This document shows, in pieces, positions 22,343 through 30,874 of a DNA stretch of 38,980 nucleotides. The DNA comes from Actinomycetota bacterium (lineage in GTDB: Bacteria; Actinomycetota; Acidimicrobiia; Acidimicrobiales; UBA8592). The notes beneath the pieces are model-generated. The model had not been told where the DNA came from, did no database searches, and saw only the letters and a program-made list of their open reading frames with translations. The position numbers and the translations under genes were made by a program. The DNA lies in contig CACFFD010000012.1 of NCBI GenBank assembly GCA_902565595.1, positions 1-38,980 on the forward strand, written 5' to 3'. Within the stretch, counting starts at the first letter, position 1, and the number at the start of each line of letters is the position of its first letter.

Positions 22343-22370
22343 CTTACCCCAGCGACCCCTATGGGGTAAG
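22343..22370 (-). terminator. Two mutually exclusive hairpins at the end of the histidine-phosphatase gene
   Basis: CTTACCCC (22343-22350) pairs perfectly with GGGGTAAG (22363-22370) around a 12-base loop. The inner segment can instead form ACCCC/GGGGT (22355-22367) with a 3-base loop. The structure spans the phosphatase stop and precedes the zinc dehydrogenase. No T run follows, so it is either a weak terminator or an RNA-processing site. Confidence 0.4.
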
Positions 22371-22967
22371 AATGACCTTATCCCCTAGGTGCATGGTTTC
22401 GTTTACGGATCGAACCGAACGCACTCCAGCTCGCGAAGCTTGCACTCGAGTAATGCTGGCATAGTCGATCCGCAAGCCGTACCGGTCTTCGTATCCTAGT
22501 GTCCGTTGCAGAAAGGACATAGCAACCATGGCATGGCAGAAGGCCACAACAGTCTTTCCAGGGTTGGTCGTAATTATTTCTTCAAACGCTGCGAAAACGC
22601 GATCGGCAAACGCTTCGATATCGACATCGCCATGCATACTGTCCGGATCATCGACGATTGCTTGCCATTCATCGCCCCCTTTGGCCTTTACTTCTTCCAT
22701 TGGAAGGTACGTATCGCTGTCCTTGTCAATTTCTATTAAATCATCGACGATTATCAACTCCTTACCGAGCTTTTCGACAAGCGGTTGAGCTGTTTGACGC
22801 GCCCGGAGCATAGGAGAAGAAACGATCAAATCGATCTCTAGATCACATAAGTAGTTCGCAACAGCGTCCGCTTGTGCATGCCCGATGTCGGTCAAGCTGG
22901 GGTCCGCAGTCCCCTCAACGTTTTCTACGCGGTTAGGTCTTCCGTGTCTAACGATTATTAATTCCAC
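22359..22967 (-). CDS. Histidine phosphatase superfamily (phosphoglycerate-mutase-like) protein
   Basis: A 202-residue phosphatase: RHGRPNR at the N-terminus with the phospho-accepting H8, LTDIGHAQADAVANYL, SSPMLRARQTAQPL with the second Arg, an acidic Glu-rich helix (IDLIEIDKD-like), and the second His in VVAFCHAMVA near residue 155. These are the full catalytic core of phosphatases acting on sugars, nucleotides or phosphorylated metabolites. It starts at a GTG with TAAGCT 6 bases upstream, and has no ribosome binding site. It is probably a separate unit from the dehydrogenase operon, being followed by a hairpin. Confidence 0.85.
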   Translation of the reverse strand: MELIIVRHGRPNRVENVEGTADPSLTDIGHAQADAVANYLCDLEIDLIVSSPMLRARQTAQPLVEKLGKELIIVDDLIEIDKDSDTYLPMEEVKAKGGDEWQAIVDDPDSMHGDVDIEAFADRVFAAFEEIITTNPGKTVVAFCHAMVAMSFLQRTLGYEDRYGLRIDYASITRVQASRAGVRSVRSVNETMHLGDKVILTP

Positions 22968-22973
22968 ATCATG

Positions 22974-22979
22974 AGCTTA
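22974..22979 (-). promoter_or_regulatory. Putative -10 box, leaderless start of the histidine phosphatase
   Basis: TAAGCT ends exactly 6 bases before the GTG at 22967. Confidence 0.45.
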
Positions 22980-23059
22980 GAGAAGCAGATCGGGAAGTCC
23001 ACCCTAAGTGCCGAAATGATTCTAAGTATCGGCGAATATGGAACACGTGGTCCGGTTCA

Positions 23060-23067
23060 TATAATGT
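23060..23067 (+). promoter_or_regulatory. Putative -10 box, leaderless start of the SDR at 23074
   Basis: TATAATGT covers both TATAAT (8 bases before the GTG) and TAATGT (exactly 6 bases before it). No ribosome binding site is present, so transcription probably begins at or next to the start codon. Confidence 0.55.
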
Positions 23068-23073
23068 GACATT

Positions 23074-23898
23074 GTGAGCGACCTACCAACACTCGATCTA
23101 TCAGGAGGAACGGCACTCGTCGTAGGCGGCGCCGGTGGGGGCATAGGATCGGCGGTCACTTTAGCTCTCGCTGACGCTGGAGCAGAGCTCCACATCGTCA
23201 CTTACGACAGAGACCATGCGGAAGAGGTCATTGAAGAAGGTAAAGGCTTGCGAGGGTCGATTCAACCACACATCGCAGATGTCACCGATGAAACGGCTTT
23301 TTCTGCAGTGCTTAACCACATTTTAGACGCCCAAGAACCGGTGAAGTTTCTAGTTAATGTTGTTGGTGGGGTTGGTGTCACAGACTGGAGCAGGACAAAA
23401 GACTGCGAGATGGATACCTTTGACCGAATCCTTTCAAGAAATCTCCGTTATGCCCTAGTTAGCTGTCGCGAAGTAGCGTCGTCGCTGATAGAACAATCTT
23501 CACCAGGGGCGATCGTCAACATTTCGTCTATCGCAGCACGAGCTATTCCTCTCCTTGCCGGATACGGGGCTGCTAAAGCAGGACTTGAATCTATGTCTCG
23601 GACCATGGCTGCCGAGTGGGGTCAGCATGGTATTCGGGTCAATGCGGTTGCGGCAGGAACCGTGAAAACACCGAGGGCCGGTCAGGGCGACGTGCAAGAA
23701 GTCGCCCAGAGAATTCCGCTTCAACGCCGAGGAGAACCCGCAGATATCGCCAACGCTGTCCTCTTTCTTCTATCAGAGAAGGCAAGCTACATCACGGGCC
23801 AGACCCTGACTGTTGATGGAGGTTCCACCCTCGGAGCATCGGGCGACAGGCTTCCTGACGTAGTAACTAATCCAGCGGTACGTGAACAATTTGACTAG
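23074..23898 (+). CDS. Short-chain dehydrogenase/reductase (SDR)
   Basis: A 274-residue classical SDR that begins with GTG. The cofactor loop is GGAGGGIG (18-25). The catalytic set is S151/S152 in NISS, Y164 and K168 in YGAAK; the family VNAVAAGTVKTP block follows, and GQTLTVDGG closes the fold. In place of the usual NNAG it has VNVVGG (strand 4), a known variant that leaves the fold intact. It sits alone between divergent and convergent neighbours, so it is a single-gene unit. The substrate is unknown. Confidence 0.87.
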   Translation: MSDLPTLDLSGGTALVVGGAGGGIGSAVTLALADAGAELHIVTYDRDHAEEVIEEGKGLRGSIQPHIADVTDETAFSAVLNHILDAQEPVKFLVNVVGGVGVTDWSRTKDCEMDTFDRILSRNLRYALVSCREVASSLIEQSSPGAIVNISSIAARAIPLLAGYGAAKAGLESMSRTMAAEWGQHGIRVNAVAAGTVKTPRAGQGDVQEVAQRIPLQRRGEPADIANAVLFLLSEKASYITGQTLTVDGGSTLGASGDRLPDVVTNPAVREQFD

Positions 23899-23900
23899 AT

Positions 23901-24668
23901 CTAGTCGTTGGGGACCTCGACTGGATCTCCAACTGTCATTAGTCCTGGTTTAATCGGCTCCAAACTCAACCCTGCCTCTCGTTGATGATTTTTGCTCAGG
24001 TATTTCAGAGTTTTTCGTGATGCTGGAAATTCACCAAAGGCTCTAGAGATTACGATGCAGCGGTCCGTTCTCTTCTTTACATCGACAGTGACGCCCCCAA
24101 GAAGCAACTCTTTGCCGACCCATTCATCTTCGATAAACGCTTCTGATGTAGCGACAACAATATTTGGCCTGAATCTCCGCACATCGCCGGCTCCTTCCCC
24201 AACGCGAGAATCGAGCATGGTAAGGGTACCTGAACCTATTAGGTGCAGACTTGAACTTGAGTCGAAGAACCAGCCTGGTGACGTAGAAAATTCAAAAACT
24301 TCTGGCTCTTCAGGAGTTTCATCGAGGCCCTCATCCCATTCAATTTCGATTGTTGCCTGTTCTCCGGGAGTGGGTAGAGCGAGTCGTACCTCCCGATCTA
24401 GCCAGGCTGACAGGCCAGCGTCTACTCCGGCGTCGCTACTGTGGAACTCGTTGCCATCGATCGTGATGAGGCAGCCATCATCGACTAATGCCGCTGACCC
24501 TTCAAGCAGTTTCGGTACTCGTTTCGCTGACAGCAGTTGACCGCTTTCATTATCAAGTATTCCCCATGCCCGGTCACCCGGTATGACATCTGTGACTTCT
24601 GTGGAGGTTAGTTGTTCCCCTTGAAGTGACTTAACCGGGTAGCGCCATAGTTGTTCAATCGTTGACAT
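23901..24668 (-). CDS. MOSC-domain protein with N-terminal beta-barrel
   Basis: A 255-residue protein like YcbX/mARC without the ferredoxin part. The N-terminal MOSC_N barrel contains LWRYPVKSLQGE (8-19) and AKRVPKLL; the MOSC domain contains RFRPNIVV and the conserved Cys in KRTDRCIVISR, which in relatives binds the molybdenum cofactor. Such proteins reduce N-hydroxylated compounds or carry sulfur for molybdenum enzymes. The ATG at 24668 overlaps the SDR stop by one base (TAATG), so the pair is coupled; the longer frame starting with TTG is not needed. Confidence 0.85.
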   Translation of the reverse strand: MSTIEQLWRYPVKSLQGEQLTSTEVTDVIPGDRAWGILDNESGQLLSAKRVPKLLEGSAALVDDGCLITIDGNEFHSSDAGVDAGLSAWLDREVRLALPTPGEQATIEIEWDEGLDETPEEPEVFEFSTSPGWFFDSSSSLHLIGSGTLTMLDSRVGEGAGDVRRFRPNIVVATSEAFIEDEWVGKELLLGGVTVDVKKRTDRCIVISRAFGEFPASRKTLKYLSKNHQREAGLSLEPIKPGLMTVGDPVEVPND

Positions 24669-25375
24669 TACCAAGGGTGATCGGTGCCGTCCCAGCGGAT
24701 AAACCGCCCAGAGTCTTCGATAGTAAGCGCTAGCAGAGAATTAACGATTGCTCCTGCGGAATCAGCGACTTCCATTTCGGCAGCATCTGTTCCCATATCT
24801 GTTTTTACCCAACCCGGATGCAAGGCAACGAATGATACGTTTTTATTTGTTGACGCTGACATGACAGTGATCATGTTCAATGCGGCTTTTGACACGTTGT
24901 AGGCAACATCGAAAGGCATCGCAGCTCCAATGATCATGGATCCGAGCTGCGATGACGTATTCAGTACGACGGGATTGTCTCCTGCTTCGAGGAGCCCTAT
25001 GACGCTTCGTGTAACCATCATGGGGCCTAGAGCGTTGATTCTCGTCTCCTCGAGAACTATTTCGTTATCAACCTGCCACGGGTTGCATTGTCTCCGGTCA
25101 GCTCCGAGATCGTTGCTGGTAATTCCCGCATTGTTAACGAGAATATCTAGAGCATCTGTGGTATTTCCGAGGTTCTCTCCGAACGCAGTTATTGAATCCT
25201 GATCGCTGATATCGAGTTGCAGGATACCTGCGGGCCCTGCTTCCTGGAGGTCGGTAGCTCCCTCAGGGTTCCGAACTGCTCCATATACTGTGTGTCCTTG
25301 GCTAATAAGGATCCGCGCCATTTCTAACCCGATGCCCCGACTAGCTCCTGTGATAACTATTCGTTTTTTGTCCAT
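24668..25375 (-). CDS. Short-chain dehydrogenase/reductase (SDR)
   Basis: A 235-residue SDR: TGASRGIG (9-16), LDISD, NNAG, SS in NTSSQLGS, and YNVSK as the Tyr-x3-Lys pair, with a shorter C-terminus than the other SDRs here. This resembles the sniffer/CsgA-like carbonyl-reductase branch. ATG 25375 was chosen over 25381 because TATCGT then sits exactly 6 bases before it, as in other leaderless genes of this window, and the protein begins MDKKRIVITG. It is coupled to the MOSC gene. Confidence 0.85.
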   Translation of the reverse strand: MDKKRIVITGASRGIGLEMARILISQGHTVYGAVRNPEGATDLQEAGPAGILQLDISDQDSITAFGENLGNTTDALDILVNNAGITSNDLGADRRQCNPWQVDNEIVLEETRINALGPMMVTRSVIGLLEAGDNPVVLNTSSQLGSMIIGAAMPFDVAYNVSKAALNMITVMSASTNKNVSFVALHPGWVKTDMGTDAAEMEVADSAGAIVNSLLALTIEDSGRFIRWDGTDHPW

Positions 25376-25381
25376 GCCCAT

Positions 25382-25387
25382 ACGATA
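25382..25387 (-). promoter_or_regulatory. Putative -10 box that fixes the SDR start at 25375
   Basis: TATCGT ends 6 bases before the ATG at 25375. For the alternative ATG at 25381 the spacing would be zero. Confidence 0.4.
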
Positions 25388-25434
25388 TAGCAAACCCAAC
25401 GGAAGAAAGAATCAGAACCCGATTTCCTTACTGC

Positions 25435-26883
25435 TCAATCTGCGAAAGGAAAGCTCTCCATCGGTTGTCCCTCAGGTTTGATGATCTGCTTTGGGTAAAA
25501 CAGGAAGGTAACTATTGCACCGAGAAAATATGCGGCTGTTCCAAGGACCCATACCCAGAGATACGCGTCCGCGAAATCTTCTCCAATTCTGTTACCGACG
25601 ATCGCCGCAGCCAAGACCGCACCCAGTGCCGACCCCAATCTTCTCCCCGTGTAGGAGCCTGATGTTGCGCTAGCCAACATCGTGTCATCGATCCCCATAA
25701 GAGTCGCGATAGTGGTTGTGTTTCCAATTGCCATCGCTCCCAAGCCGTACGCTAACAATCCAATCGCAAGATACGTATATCCAATGTCGATCAACCAGAA
25801 CCCCATAAGTATGCAGGCGCCTCCGCTCCACAATCCACCGAAGACAATCATTGAACGTGGACCTCGCTTGTCCACTATTTTCCCAGCAATGGCAGAGGTC
25901 AGTATCGGGATAATGTTAAGTGGTATCAGGGCAAACCCTATGCGAAGAGGTGTCCAATCCCAGACTTCCTTCATGTACAGCGGAAGACCAAAATAGATTG
26001 AAAAGAATCCTATTTGACAGAATACTGATCCCAAGCAGCCGATATTGAATGAACGACTGGTAAAGATTTTTGGATTGAGGAGAGGGTAGGGGTGTGAAGT
26101 GTTTCGGTAGACCAATGCCGGAGCGGAGAGGATAAAGAAGGCAAGGCATACCAATGTTGGCGTAGCGCTCCACCCCCAATCCTGCCCCTGAACCAATACC
26201 AGGGTGAAGCTCGCAACGGTCATTGTTGCCAGCAGTGCGGCGAAGATGTCAATAGGGGTTGTATCTCGCTCTTCCTCATCCTTCCCAAGGACCGACCATC
26301 CAACGGCAAGCGTTACTAGGGCGGCAATGCCGGTAAAGATGAATACAGCCCGCCAGTTGAAAATTTCAACAAGTCCGGCACCTATTGGGCTTGCGCATAA
26401 TCCTGCTCCGGCACCTATCGTTCCCCATACTCCGAATGCGTATGCTCGTCGGGAATGTGGGAATTCAACTAGGCAGATGGCCAGAGCTGTTGGGGATAAC
26501 ATTGCTACTCCCATACCTTGCAAGGCCCTGAGTAGGATAAGCGCCCAGATGTTTGATAGTAGGCCGCCGAGAATAGCTGCGATCCCGTAGATGGCTAGTC
26601 CGCTGAGGAAAACTTTCCTCCGTCCGAATCTGTCGGCTGCTCTTCCAGCAACTAGAAGAGCAGAAACCATGACGATAAAGAAAGCTGAGATTATCCATGA
26701 CAGGGTTGTTCGTGAGGCCTGATCACTGAAGCGGTCTTCGATGAAGGGAAAGGCCACGAACATCGCACCACTATCGAGGAGAAGCAAGAACATTGAAGAT
26801 GAGCAGACGAAAAGGACAACCCAAGCTCTTCTGCTTATTGGTTCTAACTCCTCGAGGTGATTCGGAGTATTGATATCGTTCAA
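25435..26883 (-). CDS. MFS transporter, DHA2/EmrB-type drug:proton antiporter (14 TM)
   Basis: A 482-residue membrane protein with about fourteen hydrophobic segments. Its DHA2-branch marks are LLLLDSGAMFVAFPFIED in helix 1, VAGRAADRFGRRKVF in loop 2-3 and ALQGMGVAMLSPTALA in helix 4. It probably exports hydrophobic compounds by proton antiport. The start is a TTG two bases after the stop of the preceding SDR; no other start lies before helix 1, so coupling to the SDR is likely. The pair may form a detoxification or product-export unit. Confidence 0.85.
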   Translation of the reverse strand: MNDINTPNHLEELEPISRRAWVVLFVCSSSMFLLLLDSGAMFVAFPFIEDRFSDQASRTTLSWIISAFFIVMVSALLVAGRAADRFGRRKVFLSGLAIYGIAAILGGLLSNIWALILLRALQGMGVAMLSPTALAICLVEFPHSRRAYAFGVWGTIGAGAGLCASPIGAGLVEIFNWRAVFIFTGIAALVTLAVGWSVLGKDEEERDTTPIDIFAALLATMTVASFTLVLVQGQDWGWSATPTLVCLAFFILSAPALVYRNTSHPYPLLNPKIFTSRSFNIGCLGSVFCQIGFFSIYFGLPLYMKEVWDWTPLRIGFALIPLNIIPILTSAIAGKIVDKRGPRSMIVFGGLWSGGACILMGFWLIDIGYTYLAIGLLAYGLGAMAIGNTTTIATLMGIDDTMLASATSGSYTGRRLGSALGAVLAAAIVGNRIGEDFADAYLWVWVLGTAAYFLGAIVTFLFYPKQIIKPEGQPMESFPFAD

Positions 26884-26885
26884 AT

Positions 26886-27797
26886 TTACTCTGGTAGGGG
26901 GTAGTGGACCCCTGGAACACCAGCCTCAAGGGCTTGGTACCAGTCAGGTCGGGGTTGGACAGGCTCGTAGGACGTTGGAATCATCGGCGTGTCAACATTC
27001 CATTCGTGATGGATAGGCGGGATCTGGAAGCTCCCGTTTATTGCATTTGTTCCACCGTCAACGAGAAGGTCGACGCCTGTTATGTAGCTTGCTAGATCTG
27101 ATGCAAGGAACATCACCGCATTAGTTACTTCTTGAGATTCGCCTACTCGACGCATCGGAGTTCGACTTGCGATCCACTTGTCGATCCCCATCGCTTCTAA
27201 AGCAACTCTTGTCATCTCGGTCACAATGAATCCAGGGGAGACTGCGTTCACTCGTACCCCTCTATCTGCCCACTCGGTTCCGAGCTGAAGGGTCATGTTT
27301 CGTAGCCCTCCCTTTGCAGCGCTGTAGGCGATCACACCGTTTTCACTTCCGCCACTTCCAAGTATTGATCCGATATTGACGATAGATCCCGACCCGTTCT
27401 CTAACATATGTCGGCCGCATTCTCGGGCGTAATAAAAAGCCCCAACGAGGTCAACAGAAACAATTTGATTAAACGTTTCACTGTCAAAGTGTTCTGGAGC
27501 GACGCCGCGCATATCAGCTATGCCCGCGTTATTGACAAGGACATCTATTTTTCCATGCTCTTCGATACCTGTCCCGACTACGTTTTTCACGTCTTCTTCT
27601 ATGGAAACATCGCCAGTGACAGCTGTAACTTTGCTTCCTTTTTCTCTGCAAGTATCTGCCACATTTTGAAGCAAATCCTCTGTTCTAGCTGTGAGGATCA
27701 AATCGGCGCCGGCCTCCGCGAACGAATAAGCGAATTGTTCTCCGAGCCCGTAGCTCGCTCCCGTGATCAATACTGTCTTTCCTTCGAAGTTAAACAT
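26886..27797 (-). CDS. Short-chain dehydrogenase/reductase with a C-terminal extension
   Basis: A 303-residue SDR, about 45 residues longer than usual. The core has TGASYGLG (12-19), GDVS, NNAG, SIVNIGS and YSAAK, ending with SYITGVDLLVDGG. After that a Pro- and Trp-rich tail contains PPIHHEWN, PVQPRPDW and VHYPLPE. The tail is not a known domain; it could form part of the substrate pocket or a subunit contact. GGGGAAG lies 6-12 bases before the ATG at 27797. It precedes the MFS exporter by two bases. Confidence 0.87.
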   Translation of the reverse strand: MFNFEGKTVLITGASYGLGEQFAYSFAEAGADLILTARTEDLLQNVADTCREKGSKVTAVTGDVSIEEDVKNVVGTGIEEHGKIDVLVNNAGIADMRGVAPEHFDSETFNQIVSVDLVGAFYYARECGRHMLENGSGSIVNIGSILGSGGSENGVIAYSAAKGGLRNMTLQLGTEWADRGVRVNAVSPGFIVTEMTRVALEAMGIDKWIASRTPMRRVGESQEVTNAVMFLASDLASYITGVDLLVDGGTNAINGSFQIPPIHHEWNVDTPMIPTSYEPVQPRPDWYQALEAGVPGVHYPLPE

Positions 27798-27847
27798 TTG
27801 TTACTTCCCCTTCTATTTTCAATATCTTATGAGATGCTCTTGGACTA

Positions 27848-28264
27848 TTAACCTCTGCCGATGAGATCAAGTTGTCCTAGGATTTCCTGTTCTCTGGCGA
27901 TTCGTGATGTTAAGACCTGCTTGAGTTCCCCGAGCTTTTGGCTATCTCCGGATTCAAACGCTTCATCAATCGCTTCGGCTAATGCTTGGGAGGCCTGAGA
28001 GTAGCGTTCCGCCACATCGGAGAGAAGTAAACTCTCTCCTTCGACTTGGCTGCGTTCTTGCCCAATAGCGTCTTCTATCTGCGCAATTTCCTCTACCATC
28101 CACGCTATTTCTGATGCGCTCCGGCGACTTAACCGTCGTAGAAGCTGCTCAGCTTGCCCGAGTAGCACTTTGGCTTGTTCATCTTGGATAGCAGGAGCGA
28201 TGACTGCGTTAAGGTCGTCAGCTATAGCAAGAAGAATTTTGTCAGTTGTTGGTTGGGTCAGCAT
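27848..28264 (-). CDS. Small helical protein, partner of a kinase-like gene; function unknown
   Basis: A 138-residue soluble protein, almost entirely helical, with Leu, Ala, Glu and Gln repeats suggesting coiled coil (for example EQAKVLLGQAEQLLRRLSRR and ASQALAEAIDEAFESGD). There is no signal peptide, membrane segment, Cys cluster or catalytic motif. It starts two bases after the stop of the phosphotransferase, so it is almost certainly translated with it and may be a regulatory or scaffold subunit. I do not recognise its family with confidence. Confidence 0.6.
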   Translation of the reverse strand: MLTQPTTDKILLAIADDLNAVIAPAIQDEQAKVLLGQAEQLLRRLSRRSASEIAWMVEEIAQIEDAIGQERSQVEGESLLLSDVAERYSQASQALAEAIDEAFESGDSQKLGELKQVLTSRIAREQEILGQLDLIGRG

Positions 28265-28266
28265 CC

Positions 28267-29289
28267 TTACTCCTCTCCATCCAGTACGGCTTCTAAAGCG
28301 TCAGTTGCCGCCATCCACGCCGCTTGCCCGAACAATAACCCATCAAGCGTGAAAGCGATATTCGTTGAGGATGTATTTCCTCGAGCCATCGAAGATCCTG
28401 TAGCCGATAATTGGCTCACAACTCCGATCACTCCGAGGACGAGGAAGTATGTCAAAACAGCCGGGTTGACTTGATCTTCGCTAAATCCAGTGATTTCCCT
28501 GTATCTGTTAAGGAATGCTTCTGGGTTCTCATCGATAATGTCTGGTGGGGCTGCTTGTGCGTATGCCTTGAAATAGCCTAAATCTTCTCGGGGGTCCCCT
28601 ACGCTTGCCAGTTCGAAGTCGATGATCACAAGGTCTCCCTGGTCGTCGACGAGCATGTTCGCCGTTGAGAAATCATGGTGAACCAAAGAAACAGGCACTG
28701 AGGGTGGCCTGTGCGTATCAAGCCAGCTCGCCACGTAGTGGAAGATAGGAAGTGCTTCCACATGCTCATGGGCGGTGTGTTTCCACATGGCAATCTGGTC
28801 GGTTAACGGGTCACCGGATGCAGGTCTTTGGAGACTACTCGGAAGATCATCGACAGGAATCGTATGGACAGCTCCGGCGAGTTCAGCAAGTTTCTCAGGA
28901 AGAGTCGTTACGCCGTTCTGTTCGATCCAGGGCAGAGTTGATTCTGCAGTTGTGAAATCAAGTACGAGAGCGGGCGTTCCAATGAATGCCCCGTCACTAT
29001 CGAGAAATCGGGCTGCAGGAGTATTCAAATACGGTTTTACCGCTTGGAGCACTTCGAACTCTTGCGTGCGGTCGGTGTCGATAATCGCTGTTCCTTCAGG
29101 AGGGTCGCCTCTCAAGACATACGTTCCGGATTCGCTGGTTCCATCGATAGTAAAGGAAGCTTCAAACTGCGCCATAAGCCGCGAATAGCCTCCTGTCATT
29201 GGTTCATACCCATCTACCGTGATGTCTGAAGCTCCGTTGGCCTCAAGCAGGGCAGTGATTTTTTCGGGCATTATTTCAGGGTCTTGCAT
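28267..29289 (-). CDS. Phosphotransferase of the aminoglycoside-kinase fold (ACAD10/FadE36-like kinase)
   Basis: A 340-residue kinase-fold protein: N-lobe YEPMTGGYSRLM, YVLRGDPPEG with a Arg in place of the common Lys position, the catalytic loop LVHHDFSTANMLV near residue 200, and the metal Asp in VIIDFELASVGDP. This is the branch related to ACAD10 and actinobacterial FadE36, which phosphorylate hydroxy-acids or alcohols before degradation. TAGCGT lies exactly 6 bases before its ATG, so it is first in its operon, followed by the small helical protein. Confidence 0.82.
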   Translation of the reverse strand: MQDPEIMPEKITALLEANGASDITVDGYEPMTGGYSRLMAQFEASFTIDGTSESGTYVLRGDPPEGTAIIDTDRTQEFEVLQAVKPYLNTPAARFLDSDGAFIGTPALVLDFTTAESTLPWIEQNGVTTLPEKLAELAGAVHTIPVDDLPSSLQRPASGDPLTDQIAMWKHTAHEHVEALPIFHYVASWLDTHRPPSVPVSLVHHDFSTANMLVDDQGDLVIIDFELASVGDPREDLGYFKAYAQAAPPDIIDENPEAFLNRYREITGFSEDQVNPAVLTYFLVLGVIGVVSQLSATGSSMARGNTSSTNIAFTLDGLLFGQAAWMAATDALEAVLDGEE

Positions 29290-29295
29290 GATTGC

Positions 29296-29301
29296 ACGCT
29301 A
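29296..29301 (-). promoter_or_regulatory. Putative -10 box, leaderless start of the phosphotransferase
   Basis: TAGCGT ends exactly 6 bases before the ATG at 29289, divergent from the similar box of the ThuA-like gene. Confidence 0.45.
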
Positions 29302-29332
29302 CCTGAATGTTTCTCAGTTCGCCTCATTGTGT

Positions 29333-29338
29333 TAGATT
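29333..29338 (+). promoter_or_regulatory. Putative -10 box, leaderless start of the ThuA-like gene
   Basis: TAGATT ends exactly 6 bases before the ATG at 29345. Context TAGATTTCCTCCATGAC nearly repeats that of the first sulfatase. Confidence 0.5.
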
Positions 29339-29344
29339 TCCTCC

Positions 29345-30208
29345 ATGACCAGAGTGCTTTTAATGACCAAAGGGCACCCCTTCCACAAAGACAAATTTTT
29401 TCGTATTTTTGATCAACTTGTGGCCGATGAGGATAGTTGCGTCACAGAATACACTCACGTTGAACAGCCCGCTGCGCAGCATTTTTTTGACCCCGTTGCG
29501 GCAGAACCGTGGGATGTTTTTGTTATGTACGACATGCCAGGAATCGAGTTCGCCGATTCCGCCGAACGTACAAGCGGCATCGATCCAGTAACGTTCCACG
29601 ACCCACCCGAGAGAATGGTAGAAGGAAGTCGAGCTCTTCTTGAGCAAGGCAAAGGGATGGTCTTTTTGCATCACGCTATTGCGGGTTGGCCAAAGTGGGA
29701 AGAATGGGCCCATGTCATTGGGGGAAGATTTCATTATCAGCCGGCACAACTCCGAGGAGTCGACTACCCCGATTCAGGTTACCGCCATGAGGTTGAACAG
29801 GTCATCGACGTAGTTGATCCTGAGCATCCAATCGTTGCAGGGATTCCACCGTCATTTGAAATTCTCGATGAAGCTTATCTCCTTCCAGTGATGGAAGACC
29901 TTGTCGACCCGATCCTTCGCTCTCAACACTCTTTTACCTCCGAAAACTTTTATTCAGCTGATTTAGCTATACGTGGAAAGGGAAACACCAATGAGGGATG
30001 GGCGCATCCTACCGGCAGCAATCTAGTTGGCTGGGTAAAACACGCAGGCAATTCACCAGTTGCTTACATCCAGTTCGGGGACGGCCCATCGCAGTACGCT
30101 GAACCCATTTACGGAAGGTTGATCGGTAACGCTATTACTTGGGCGAACGACGAAGCATCCCATGAGTGGGCGCGGCAACGAAGAGCGACTACAGGAAGGT
30201 ACTCGTAG
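29345..30208 (+). CDS. ThuA-like (trehalose utilisation) domain protein
   Basis: A 287-residue protein of the glutamine-amidotransferase-like ThuA group: an N-terminal RVLLMTKGHPFHKD, then DVFVMYDMPG, GKGMVFLHHAIAGWPKW (the ThuA signature, near residue 103-119), IGGRFHYQP, EHPIVAG and IQFGDGPSQYAEP near the C-terminus. Members act in sugar-derived compound utilisation, though their biochemical reaction is often unknown. No signal peptide. It is a single-gene unit facing the nitroreductase gene. Confidence 0.82.
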   Translation: MTRVLLMTKGHPFHKDKFFRIFDQLVADEDSCVTEYTHVEQPAAQHFFDPVAAEPWDVFVMYDMPGIEFADSAERTSGIDPVTFHDPPERMVEGSRALLEQGKGMVFLHHAIAGWPKWEEWAHVIGGRFHYQPAQLRGVDYPDSGYRHEVEQVIDVVDPEHPIVAGIPPSFEILDEAYLLPVMEDLVDPILRSQHSFTSENFYSADLAIRGKGNTNEGWAHPTGSNLVGWVKHAGNSPVAYIQFGDGPSQYAEPIYGRLIGNAITWANDEASHEWARQRRATTGRYS

Positions 30209-30220
30209 AAACTGGTTGTT

Positions 30221-30874
30221 CTACCACTGGTCCCAGTGGCTCAAATCAGATCCGGGCAGTCTTTTCGCTAACTTGAAATCTGTGCCCTTGGTGTACGCAA
30301 TGGGAAAGAGGCCAGCCTGAGTAACAGTATCGAATGGAATGCCCAGTAGGTCTGCGACTTCTTTCTCATTTGGTAGATGAAGGGTTGTCCATGCAGATCC
30401 CAATCCCCGTTCACGAAGGGCGAGCATAAAGCTCCACACAGCGGGAAGGATCGAACCCCATGCGCTTGCTTGGCCGAACGTTGGCACGCCACTATCAAGT
30501 CGTCCTTGGCCTTGGATGCAAGGAATCATCATGACTGGCACTTGGTGGAAGATCTCTCTCAGGTAGCGTGACGAATCCATGATCTTTGGCCGTTGAGTCG
30601 TACGCGGATCATCGTCCCCATATTGAGGCTGGTCAGGACGGTTCGTGTACATGTCGTAATTCGCTCCGTAGAAATCGGCAATAACCTTTTTCTTTTCAGG
30701 GTCAGTGACAAACACCCACTGCCACCCCTGCGTATTAGACCCGGTCGGCGCCTGAAGAGCGATATCCAAGCATTCCTCAATGACTTCTCGTTCGACAGGC
30801 CGCTCCAAGTCCAGTCTTTTCCGAACTGACCTAGTAGTGGTCAGTACCTCATCGGCATCAAGTCCTAATCGCAT
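30221..30874 (-). CDS. Nitroreductase family (FMN-dependent) oxidoreductase
   Basis: A 217-residue nitroreductase: TTRSVRKRLDLERPV at the FMN site (14-28), ALQAPTGSNTQGWQWVFV, an insertion with many Tyr/Asp residues (YDMYTNRPDQPQYGDDD), then GSILPAVWSFMLALRERGLGSAWTT, the second FMN-binding block. It would reduce nitro, quinone or enone groups with NAD(P)H, or oxidise F420-type substrates. GAAGGAG lies 5 bases before the ATG. Its start overlaps the end of the nucleosidase-like gene by 17 bases, so both are one unit with the PPOX gene upstream. Confidence 0.87.
   Translation of the reverse strand: MRLGLDADEVLTTTRSVRKRLDLERPVEREVIEECLDIALQAPTGSNTQGWQWVFVTDPEKKKVIADFYGANYDMYTNRPDQPQYGDDDPRTTQRPKIMDSSRYLREIFHQVPVMMIPCIQGQGRLDSGVPTFGQASAWGSILPAVWSFMLALRERGLGSAWTTLHLPNEKEVADLLGIPFDTVTQAGLFPIAYTKGTDFKLAKRLPGSDLSHWDQW

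Noticed and set aside
30224-30239. Palindrome CCACTGGTCCCAGTGG near the convergent ends of the ThuA-like and nitroreductase genes
   Set aside because: It lies within the nitroreductase coding end (DWDQW codons) and has only a two-base centre and no T run; a terminator role is possible but not supported.
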